In this document: in pieces, positions 44,212-52,044 of the stretch
How positions within the stretch are numbered: the stretch's first letter is position 1
How the letters are laid out: the number at the start of each line of letters is the position of its first letter
Source: Planctomycetota bacterium
GTDB taxonomy: Bacteria; Planctomycetota; Phycisphaerae; Phycisphaerales; UBA5793
NCBI GenBank assembly: GCA_963205185.1
Contig: CAUJHZ010000035.1
Span: forward strand, 41,139 to 105,138
Direction of reading: 5' to 3'
Length of the DNA stretch: 64,000 nucleotides
Made by a program: the position numbers and the translations under genes
Notes under the pieces: model-generated
The model's input: the letters and a program-made list of their open reading frames with translations, nothing else
What the model was told of the DNA's origin: nothing
The model's database searches: none

Positions 44212-44500
44212 CACCGGGCGGGCGAGGATTCTCGGCTCTGGATCATCATATTTGCCGATTCGGCGCTGCATTCTTTCGGGGTTCCGAGTAGACTGGACGC
44301 CGCAAGGCAGCCTGCGCCACCGCGAGGGCGGGGAAACTGCCCTGATTCGGGTCCGCATGACCGGGTTCCGGTTGTGATCCGCGCGCCAATCGGCTCTACT
44401 TGCGCAACGGCGGGCGGGAGGCTTGCTGCATGCGGTTGAGTTATCGAACTCGAGTCGCAAGGGCTGCGGGGCCGTGCATCGTGAACAGGAGGAGGTTGCC
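44212..44500. other. Gene-free leader before the HAF-repeat gene
   Basis: These 289 bases hold no supported gene on either strand. They carry several GC-rich stems and end in a strong AGGAGGAGG ribosome-binding site before ATG 44501. A transcribed 5' leader is likely, but no known riboswitch consensus is recognised. Confidence 0.4.
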
Positions 44501-45916
44501 ATGAACCCGGAATGCCCGACCTTCCAGCGGCTCGCCTGCATCGTTTGTGCGATCGTCGCACTGGCGCCGCATGCGCCGTGCATGGCACAGTCTCAACCTT
44601 GGCCTCCGCCGTACGCCGTGTTCGAACTCCCGACACTCGGCGGGACACCAAGTTATGGCTGGACCCTGGATGATCGGGGCAATGCCGTGGGCAGCGCTAC
44701 ATTGGCCAACCGAGACTTTCATGCGACGATTTGGTTGGGCGGCCAGCAGCCGATTGATCTCGGGACCCTTGGCGGTCCCGACAGCGCTTGCCGGGGGATC
44801 AACCAGGACGGTTCGGTGGTTGGATGGGCGCACACCGGCACGCAAAGCGGGTTCGATAGTACGGCCTTTCTCTGGCGCAACGGCCAAATGACGAGCCTCG
44901 GCTATCTCGGCACCGGTGACTATTCCGAAGCCTACGGCATCAATGACCTCAACCAGATCGTCGGGAGGTCCACCATCGACATGAGCCAGTATCCGCCGGT
45001 CCGCGCGTTCCTGTGGCAGAACGGCCAAATGTCTGCACTGCCCATCACTCCCGAGTACAACAACTCGGAGGCGACCGCTATCAACAATGCGGGGTTGATC
45101 GTCGGCACGGCGAGCAGCCTCTCGTATTTTACATGGCGACCGGTGATCTGGCGCGACGGCCAGATCATTGACCTCGGCACGTTTCTGAATGACAATCGCG
45201 GTACCGGTGTATGTATCGACGTGAATCAGCATGGCGATGTAGTTGGCTATGCCTCAACTGAGCCGGATCGGTACCCGGGCGCTTTTCTGTATCGTAACGG
45301 ACAGATGCATTACTTGGGTAAAAAGCGCGAGTGGATCGATTCCACGGCCTGGGCGATTAATGAGAGCCGGCAAATCGTTGGCGCGGGCGAAACGGAGAAT
45401 CTTGATCGCTTTGGCTGCATCTGGGAATGGAATCAGCCGTTGCGGGTGCTCGACGAGCTCATCCCGCCGCGCTCGAATTGGCGAATTCAGATGGCTTTCG
45501 AGATCAACAACGCGGGACAGATCACGGGCGAAGGATTTCGTCGCGACAACCCCGACTCCACAAAGGGTTATCTCCTCTCCCCCGTGCATCCCACGATGGA
45601 ACTGAGCCAGCCAAGCCCCGGCCTAGCGAACGCCGAGAACACGCTCACCGTTACCGGCGCGGCGCCCGGCGCGCGTGTCACCTTCCTCTACTCGCGCCAC
45701 GGCGGCGGCACCGCCATCCCCGGCTGCACCTTGCAAATCAACTGCCTCCAACTCGACGCGCCCAAAATCATCGGCCGCGCCACCGCCGACGCCGAAGGCC
45801 GAGCGACCATCACCGCGTTCGTCCCCCCGGCCGCGGCCGGCGAGACCATCCTCCTCCAGACCTGCGTGAAAGAGCAGTGTGCGGTGAGTCAACTCGTCGT
45901 GCATGAGTTCGAGTAG
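44501..45916 (+). CDS. Secreted HAF-repeat (propeller-like) protein with a C-terminal module
   Basis: The 471-residue protein has a signal peptide (about 1-28) and at least six HAF-type repeats, each with AFLW-x-N-G-Q/M followed by D-L-G-T-L-G and A-x-x-I-N-x-x-G-x-I-V-G. This pattern predicts a beta-propeller-like surface protein. The last ~95 residues form a different domain (P-G-A-R-V-T-F, I-P-G-C, GRATITAFVP, QTCVKEQCAVSQLVV) related to the free-standing protein at 20489-20878. Third-position G/C is visibly higher from about base 45600 on, so the two parts differ in base composition. Function is unknown. It is convergent with the polyprenyl synthase gene, with 13 bp between stops. Confidence 0.85.
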   Translation: MNPECPTFQRLACIVCAIVALAPHAPCMAQSQPWPPPYAVFELPTLGGTPSYGWTLDDRGNAVGSATLANRDFHATIWLGGQQPIDLGTLGGPDSACRGINQDGSVVGWAHTGTQSGFDSTAFLWRNGQMTSLGYLGTGDYSEAYGINDLNQIVGRSTIDMSQYPPVRAFLWQNGQMSALPITPEYNNSEATAINNAGLIVGTASSLSYFTWRPVIWRDGQIIDLGTFLNDNRGTGVCIDVNQHGDVVGYASTEPDRYPGAFLYRNGQMHYLGKKREWIDSTAWAINESRQIVGAGETENLDRFGCIWEWNQPLRVLDELIPPRSNWRIQMAFEINNAGQITGEGFRRDNPDSTKGYLLSPVHPTMELSQPSPGLANAENTLTVTGAAPGARVTFLYSRHGGGTAIPGCTLQINCLQLDAPKIIGRATADAEGRATITAFVPPAAAGETILLQTCVKEQCAVSQLVVHEFE

Positions 45917-45929
45917 CCCAGCCGATGCG

Positions 45930-46814
45930 CTACTTCGTCCGCACCGCCATGTAGCGGCACAACTCGATCAGTGTCTGCGCCGATTCGCCGAAGGGCTCGA
46001 CCGCTTCAATGCCCTGCCGGCACAGGCGATCGGCCAGCTGCTGGGACTCTTCGAGGCCGAGGATTGACGGGTAGGTCAGTTTGCCGGCCGCTTCGTCCTT
46101 GTTGACCCGCTTGCCGAGGTGCTCGGCGGACTGGGTCACGTCGAGGATGTCATCGACCACCTGGAAGAGCAGGCCGATCGACTCGCCGTAGGTGCTCAGC
46201 GCCTCCAGTTGCCTCGCGCTGGCGCCGCCGGAGATGGCGCCGAGGCGGCAGGCGCCGCGGATGAGCGCGCCGGTCTTGGCATGGTGGATCGACTCGAGGC
46301 GCTGGATCGAAGTCAGGTCATCTGCAAACCCGCCGAGCGTGTCGAGCGTCTGCCCGGCAATCATGGCCATCGTGGCGGCGGAGAGTTCGTCAATGAGGCG
46401 GCAGCGAACTTCCGCGTCCGCCACGCTGCGAGCGACGTGCAGATACGGCAGCGTGGCCAGAGCGTCGCCGGCGAGGATCGCCATCGCTTCGCCGAACTTG
46501 ATGTGGCAGGTCGGCTGGCCGCGGCGCAGGTCATCATCATCCATCGCCGGCAGGTCGTCGTGCACGAGGCTGAAGGCGTGGATCATCTCGATCGCCGCCG
46601 CCGCAGGCAGGGCCTGCTCGTCTCGACCGCCGACAGCCTGACAGCTGAGCAGCACGAGCGCCGGCCGCAGCCGCTTGCCGCCCTGGAGCAGGGCATAGGA
46701 CATCGCCTGCGCAAGATTTGCCGGAGCATCGAGCTGGGCGACCACCCGGGCCAGATACGCATCGATGGATGCGACGATCGATGCGTGGATGGCGGGCGGG
46801 ACCGGGGCGGACAT
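45930..46814 (-). CDS. ispA: Short-chain polyprenyl diphosphate synthase (FPP/GGPP synthase type)
   Basis: A 294-residue trans-prenyltransferase. The first aspartate-rich motif is HDDLPAMDDDD at about 83-90 and the second is QVVDDILD at about 217-221. LLQGGKRLRPAL gives the expected Gly-Lys-Arg allylic-substrate block, and a KTGALI segment is also present. It condenses IPP with DMAPP or GPP. The chain length cannot be fixed from sequence alone, but the DDx(4)D first motif is the bacterial FPP-synthase type. No xseB or dxs gene is adjacent. It is divergent from the CapD-like dehydratase gene. Confidence 0.92.
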   Translation of the reverse strand: MSAPVPPAIHASIVASIDAYLARVVAQLDAPANLAQAMSYALLQGGKRLRPALVLLSCQAVGGRDEQALPAAAAIEMIHAFSLVHDDLPAMDDDDLRRGQPTCHIKFGEAMAILAGDALATLPYLHVARSVADAEVRCRLIDELSAATMAMIAGQTLDTLGGFADDLTSIQRLESIHHAKTGALIRGACRLGAISGGASARQLEALSTYGESIGLLFQVVDDILDVTQSAEHLGKRVNKDEAAGKLTYPSILGLEESQQLADRLCRQGIEAVEPFGESAQTLIELCRYMAVRTK

Positions 46815-46879
46815 CAGATTGCTCCCAGGGGCGGATACGAAATGTTGAAATCCTAGCCGGATTGTCGATCAGGAGTGGC

Positions 46880-48445
46880 ATGCCTGGCCTTCGCACTTGC
46901 CCGTCCGCTGTGTCCGATCAACGTTGCCTGCTCGTCGGCACCGCCGGCGCCCTCATCCAGGTCGCCCGGCAGTTGGCGCTGCTGGAAGGTGCGGCTCGCC
47001 CAGCGATCGCCGGCGCGCTGCTCTGGCGCGAGGCGGACGACGCCGCCCGCCGCACGATCGAGTCCTGCGGCGTGCGCATCCTGGGGTTGGCGCACGAACT
47101 CGAGCACTTCGCCATCCCCGGCGAGATCGACGCGGTCATCATCTCCCTGCCTGCGGCGATGTCCGAAGCCGTGGCCGCGCTGCGCACGAGCGTGCGACGG
47201 CTGGGCGTGGCGGATCGTTTCTTTCCGATGATCGAAGATCAGCTGGCCGGCGTCGGGCCGCGCAGCCAGTTCGAGATCGACGTGGCCGATCTCATCGGGC
47301 GCACGCCGCACCGCATTGATGAGCGAGCCGTGAGGCAGGTGATCGCCGGCCGCGTCGTGCTCATCACCGGCGCCGGCGGGTCGATCGGCTCGGAACTGGC
47401 CCGGCGCTGCGCCGCTTTCAACCCTGCTCAACTCGTTCTGATGGAGCGATCGGAGAACGCGCTCTTCGAAATCGACCGGCAAATCGCGCGGCTGGCACCG
47501 AATCTGGGCCGCCGGGCTCTGCTGCACGACGTCACCGATGCGCCGCGGACGCTCGCGATGTGCGGCGAGATCGCCCCGCAGGTGATCTTCCACTCGGCGG
47601 CGCACAAGCACGTGCCGATGATGCAGGATCACCCGATCGAGGCGATCCGCAATAACTTCTTCGGCACCGTCGCCATCGCCGACGCGGCCGCCGGGTGCGG
47701 CTGCGAGCGCTTCGTGATGATCTCGACGGACAAGGCGGTGAATCCGACGTCGATCATGGGGGCGACCAAGCGGCTCGCCGAGCTGTACGTCCAGCACATG
47801 AACCAGCAGCACAGCGGCACGATCTTCCGCATGGTGCGTTTCGGCAACGTGCTGGCCTCGTCGGGCTCGGTCCTGCCGACCTGGGCCGAGCAGATCCGCC
47901 AGGGCGGGCCGGTGACGGTCACGCACCCGGAGATGACGCGCTACTTCATGACCATTCCCGAGGCGGCGTCGCTGGTCATCCAGGCCGCGGCGCTGGAAGA
48001 CCGCAAGGGCGGCGAGGTGCTGCTGCTGGACATGGGTGAGCCCATCCGCATTCTCGAACTCGCCAAGCGGTTCGTCCGCGCGCATGGTTTGGAGCCGCTC
48101 GTTGAAGATTCGCCTCAGCAAGCGGCGAGCGGCGGCGCCCGCGGAGCCGGCTGCATCCCCATCGTCTTCACCGGCATCCGGCCGGGCGAAAAACTCTTTG
48201 AAGAACTCGCCTGCGACGGCGAGTCAATGGTCCCCACGAGCCATCCGGGCATCCACATCTGGACCATGCCGCCTCCCGCCGCTGAATTCATCGCCGACCT
48301 CTCCTGCGCGCTGGAGAAGTGCTGCGAAGACGGCGACGCGACCGGGGCGGAAAGCACGATCCGCGCGCTGCTTCCCGAGATGGTTCAACAGCCGGTAATC
48401 TCCGCCACCGTTCGCAGGCGCAAGGCCGAAGCGACGGCGGCGTGA
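46880..48445 (+). CDS. CapD/FlaA1-type nucleotide-sugar 4,6-dehydratase without membrane helices
   Basis: The 521-residue protein has an N-terminal Rossmann-like half resembling the CapD/WbpM N-domain but lacking its four transmembrane helices. The catalytic half follows: G-A-G-G-S-I-G-S-E near 164 and the S-x(n)-M-x-x-x-K motif (STDKAVNPTSIMGATK, about 282-298). In this subfamily Met replaces the Tyr of other extended SDR enzymes. Members usually make UDP-4-keto-6-deoxy sugars from UDP-GlcNAc for O-antigen or capsule. The start ATG 46880 has AGGAG four bases upstream. It is divergent from the polyprenyl synthase gene; surface-polysaccharide synthesis is the likely role. Confidence 0.9.
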   Translation: MPGLRTCPSAVSDQRCLLVGTAGALIQVARQLALLEGAARPAIAGALLWREADDAARRTIESCGVRILGLAHELEHFAIPGEIDAVIISLPAAMSEAVAALRTSVRRLGVADRFFPMIEDQLAGVGPRSQFEIDVADLIGRTPHRIDERAVRQVIAGRVVLITGAGGSIGSELARRCAAFNPAQLVLMERSENALFEIDRQIARLAPNLGRRALLHDVTDAPRTLAMCGEIAPQVIFHSAAHKHVPMMQDHPIEAIRNNFFGTVAIADAAAGCGCERFVMISTDKAVNPTSIMGATKRLAELYVQHMNQQHSGTIFRMVRFGNVLASSGSVLPTWAEQIRQGGPVTVTHPEMTRYFMTIPEAASLVIQAAALEDRKGGEVLLLDMGEPIRILELAKRFVRAHGLEPLVEDSPQQAASGGARGAGCIPIVFTGIRPGEKLFEELACDGESMVPTSHPGIHIWTMPPPAAEFIADLSCALEKCCEDGDATGAESTIRALLPEMVQQPVISATVRRRKAEATAA

Positions 48446-48551
48446 ACTGAGTTCACCTCCTGCGCCAATTCGCCGATACCGACAACGCAGCCGATTGCGT
48501 CGCGACGTGGTCGCGGGCGCCGGGGTTTATCGGCCGCGGGAGAGGGCGGGA

Positions 48552-48842
48552 ATGGAAGTGCAGCGTCCCAATCGGTTCGGCTCGCGCCTTCGGATCGTCA
48601 TCGAGACCAACGCGGCGCGCGACAAGGCCGAGGTGCTGCTGGCGAGCCTGCTCAGCGCCCAGCAGGCGGTGGACCGCCAGGAGCCGCCGCCGTTCTCGGG
48701 CCGCATCGTCAGCCGCCAGAGCATGGACCAGGCGATCAGTTCGACCAAGCGGCTCATCGCTTCCCTCAATCGTGCGCTGGAAATGGCCCAGCACGACCTG
48801 CGCGACACGGACCTGGCGCTTCTGGATGAACTGGACGAATAG
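48552..48842 (+). CDS. Small alpha-helical protein of unknown function
   Basis: The 96-residue product has a basic N-terminus and two amphipathic helices in the second half (QAVDRQEPP..., SMDQAISSTKRLIASLNRALEMAQ), with no membrane segment or Cys. It could be a small regulatory or structural protein. A purine-rich GAGAGGGCGGGA directly precedes the ATG. It ends 14 bp before the convergent LptD-like gene. Support comes from size, ribosome-binding site and a composition that looks coding; no family is recognised. Confidence 0.5.
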   Translation: MEVQRPNRFGSRLRIVIETNAARDKAEVLLASLLSAQQAVDRQEPPPFSGRIVSRQSMDQAISSTKRLIASLNRALEMAQHDLRDTDLALLDELDE

Positions 48843-48856
48843 TCGCGGCCGCGATC

Positions 48857-51800
48857 TCAGCGGATCTCATCGCGCGGGTTGAGCGCGCCGCCGATGCGGT
48901 GCCCGCCGCTGCCGCGCGGCGAGAGGCTCAGGCTGATGGTCGTATCCTCGCGGATCTGGTCGTAACTGAACCCGAAGATAATGTCCATCTGCGGTGTCTT
49001 GCGGATCAGCTCCAGATTCGTGCTCTGCGCGTCGTCGCGATTCAGATCGAACGTGACCGACCCGCGGAACTGGTACAACGACGTGAGCGAGTACCCCAGG
49101 CCGGTCGTGAGCAGGTTGGAATCGTCCACCTCGGCGTAGCGCAGGTCGGTGTACGAATAGAGATCGCGTGAGTGATCGAGCCGGTAGCCGATCGCGCTGC
49201 GGGCGATCGAGCCGCCGTCGAGGTCGTAAATCACGTTGCCGGCCAGGGCGAACTGGTCGCTCACGAGCCACATGAAGTCGCCGGCGAAGTGGTCGCCCAA
49301 GTGCGCCAGCTCGGGCCGGTAGTCAAAGTAGCGCGGCAGCGAATAGTCGCCCTGCGTCTCGGAGGTGCTGAGCACGAAGTCGGTATCGAGGGTGAAGACA
49401 TCGACGCTGCGCCAGCGGCCCGGGCCGCCGCGCTGCGTCTGCCAGGTGTTGCGCATGCCCACGCGCATGACCGTGCCGGTGGTGATGCCTTCGACATCGA
49501 CGTCGTAGATCGGATAGTCGCCCACGCCGGCGTCGGAGTCGGCTGAGAAGAACGTGAGGCTGGGCTCGATGATGTGCCGGATGCGGTGCAGGTCGAACAG
49601 CCGGCTTTCGACGGTGTTGTCGATGCGCGAAAACTGCGTGGCCACGCGCACGCCGCCGCCGCCGAAGTAGCGCTGATCCTCGGCTCGCCGGCTGAATTCG
49701 CTGAAGTCGTTGTCATAGAAGGTGAAGCGGCCCACGCCGAAGGGCACGACGCGGAAGATGCCGACGTCGAAGGGATACGAGATCTCCTGCCGCGTCGTGA
49801 ATCGGTTGACGAAGTCTTCGCGATAGCCGGCCATGAGCGCCGCGGCCGAGAGGTTCGTGGAAGGCGGCATGCCGAAGCCCGCCTGGCCCTGGCCGATCTC
49901 GCGCAGCGTGTGATCGGGGAAACTCAGCCTCATCCGGCTCAGCTGATACTCGCTCGTCCACACGAGCCGACCGTCAAAGAGGCTGTCGGCGAAGCGGTAG
50001 TATCCCAGTTCGGGCACCTTTTCGACGAGGTAACCCTGCGATTGGAGCAGGTCTTCGTTGGCGATGAGGTTGTTGAGGTCGTAGTTGATGAACGACTCGA
50101 ACGCCCAGTTGTCGCGCTGCTGGCGGGCGAAGAGGCGCGTCCGGTACTCGCGCCGCTCTTCCGCTTCGTTGTCGAAGAACGAATCGACGAAGGTTGGATC
50201 GGAGATGTAGGAGAATTCGCTGATGAAGGTCCAGTCATCCGGCAGGCGGGCGAAATGCGACCACGTCGCGATGCCGCGCGTTTCATCTTCCACATCGCGC
50301 CGGGCGCCGGAGGAGAGTCGATCTTCACCGTCATCCTGGATGAGATACCCGAAGAAGCGGCCGTGCGAGTCGCGCGTGCCGTACGCGGCGTCGAGGCCGA
50401 CGGCCGGGCCGCGCTCGGCGTAGTAGTCGACGAGCAGGCTGGCGTCGGCGTTGCTGAACGGCGTCTCCCAGCCCATGATTCCCAGGAGGTCCCACTCGGT
50501 CTTGACGGTCGCGCCGTTCTGCCCGCTGACGCCGACGGTGAAGCGCCGCAGCGGCGTGCCCTCGGCGCGCCCCTTGTAGCCCGGCAGCCAGAACACGGGC
50601 AGGTCGCCGGCACGCAGCGTCGCATTGCGCACCTTGATGTAGTTCTCCGTTTCGCGCGTGGTGGGGTTCTCGCGCTTCTCCAGCGTGACGTGGCCAGCGC
50701 CGATCGAGACGTGTGGCGTGTAGAACTCGCTCGTGGAGATCCGCACCCGATCCGCCTGCCACTCGTTGTGGGCCGACTGGCGAATCTCATCGGCGCGCAT
50801 GTAGATGGGCACCCGCGCTTCCTGGCTGTAGGTGTGCACCACGCCGTCGAGCACGATCGCCCGATTCGTCGAGAACTCGTAGTAGATGCGCGGCCCGCGC
50901 ATCGTGTACTTGCCATCCGTCGCCACCACGTTGCCTTCGAGGTAGATTCCCCGCACCGCACCGGCGTCGATCTGCTGCGTCTGCAGGTCCTCGGGCGCGA
51001 TCGGATCGGTGAAGACCACCGCGCGGTCGGCCGTCAGAGTGAGCTGGCGAGGCTCGCGCTCCGGCGGGCGGACGCTCAACTCGAGATACTGCACGACGAG
51101 ATTGTCGCGCAGCATGATCGTGCCTTCGGTTCCGTCTTCGCTCACGTGGTACTCGAGCCGGCCATCCATGCGAAAGGCGATGGTCGCCTCGGGCGGGATG
51201 CCGACCTGCGGCCGAAAGAAATCCAGCGGAGGGCCGCCGGGCGCGACGGCCTTGGGCTGCTCGATCAGCGCCGGCGGTTCGGGCGGCGCGATGCGCTTCA
51301 CCTGGGGCCCGGGCGGCGGAGTCTGGTCCGGACCGGCCAGTTGTGCCAGCACCCGCGCTTCGCCTCGCTCGAGAATCTCAGGCGGCACGGTCTCGAGGTT
51401 CTCGTTGAACTCATCGCTCATCAGCGTCACCTTGCCGGTGATCGCCGCGGTGATGAGCAGCTGATCGCCCTCAGAACTCACGCCCGATGGCCGGGCGACG
51501 GCGCTGACCTCTTCGAGATAGAGCGCCATTTCGCTGACGATCGCCCCGTCGGCGTATTCCTGGCGGTTGATCCAGACCACGCCGCGCTCGGCGGTAAAGT
51601 CGTACGGGCCGACGCTGACGTTCACCCAGCCGTCGAGATAGATCCGCTGGACCTCGCCCTCGCGCCAGATGGTGGCGCGCAGGCACGAGAGCGTTGCGTC
51701 GCCCTCGACGGGCGCCAGACCCACGCCCTGCAGCGCCAGGGCCCGCGACGCCAGGCCCGGGCCGATCGGTTGAGTTTCACTGCGCGAAACCGGCCGCACG

Positions 51801-51901
51801 CCGCCGGCGACCGCATCGGCGGGATGCACAAGGCACGACGATGCGGCCGCGAGGGCGATCACCAGACGCCGCACCAGGTTGGACTTTTGAATCGCACCCA
51901 C
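48857..51901 (-). CDS. LptD-like LPS-assembly outer-membrane protein
   Basis: A 1014-residue protein with a signal peptide near residues 1-30. An N-terminal OstA/LptA-like periplasmic part follows to about 400. A long barrel of aromatic strands then follows, containing the family-typical LPVFWLPGYKGR block (LptD usually has P-x-x-Y/W-x-P). LptD receives lipopolysaccharide from the Lpt bridge and inserts it in the outer leaflet, so it indicates a diderm envelope. The start is GTG 51901; a slightly later GTG is possible. A TATGAT hexamer precedes it on the minus strand. It is convergent with a small helical gene and divergent from the vWA pair. Confidence 0.88.
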   Translation of the reverse strand: MGAIQKSNLVRRLVIALAAASSCLVHPADAVAGGVRPVSRSETQPIGPGLASRALALQGVGLAPVEGDATLSCLRATIWREGEVQRIYLDGWVNVSVGPYDFTAERGVVWINRQEYADGAIVSEMALYLEEVSAVARPSGVSSEGDQLLITAAITGKVTLMSDEFNENLETVPPEILERGEARVLAQLAGPDQTPPPGPQVKRIAPPEPPALIEQPKAVAPGGPPLDFFRPQVGIPPEATIAFRMDGRLEYHVSEDGTEGTIMLRDNLVVQYLELSVRPPEREPRQLTLTADRAVVFTDPIAPEDLQTQQIDAGAVRGIYLEGNVVATDGKYTMRGPRIYYEFSTNRAIVLDGVVHTYSQEARVPIYMRADEIRQSAHNEWQADRVRISTSEFYTPHVSIGAGHVTLEKRENPTTRETENYIKVRNATLRAGDLPVFWLPGYKGRAEGTPLRRFTVGVSGQNGATVKTEWDLLGIMGWETPFSNADASLLVDYYAERGPAVGLDAAYGTRDSHGRFFGYLIQDDGEDRLSSGARRDVEDETRGIATWSHFARLPDDWTFISEFSYISDPTFVDSFFDNEAEERREYRTRLFARQQRDNWAFESFINYDLNNLIANEDLLQSQGYLVEKVPELGYYRFADSLFDGRLVWTSEYQLSRMRLSFPDHTLREIGQGQAGFGMPPSTNLSAAALMAGYREDFVNRFTTRQEISYPFDVGIFRVVPFGVGRFTFYDNDFSEFSRRAEDQRYFGGGGVRVATQFSRIDNTVESRLFDLHRIRHIIEPSLTFFSADSDAGVGDYPIYDVDVEGITTGTVMRVGMRNTWQTQRGGPGRWRSVDVFTLDTDFVLSTSETQGDYSLPRYFDYRPELAHLGDHFAGDFMWLVSDQFALAGNVIYDLDGGSIARSAIGYRLDHSRDLYSYTDLRYAEVDDSNLLTTGLGYSLTSLYQFRGSVTFDLNRDDAQSTNLELIRKTPQMDIIFGFSYDQIREDTTISLSLSPRGSGGHRIGGALNPRDEIR

Positions 51902-52044
51902 CGGCCGCGATCATACCGAAAGGGGCTGCGACCGGCAACCGCCCGCCGCCAACGGACTTGCCGCCGGCGTGCGCCCTGCGGCACCGGCGACCGTTTAATC
52001 AGTGGCGGAAAAGGTGCGGCCACCGGCCGCGGGCGACAGCGAAC

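Noticed and set aside
44212..44500. Riboswitch (cobalamin or c-di-GMP type) in the leader of the HAF-repeat gene
   Set aside because: GC-rich stems are visible but none of the conserved core sequences of those classes could be recognised.
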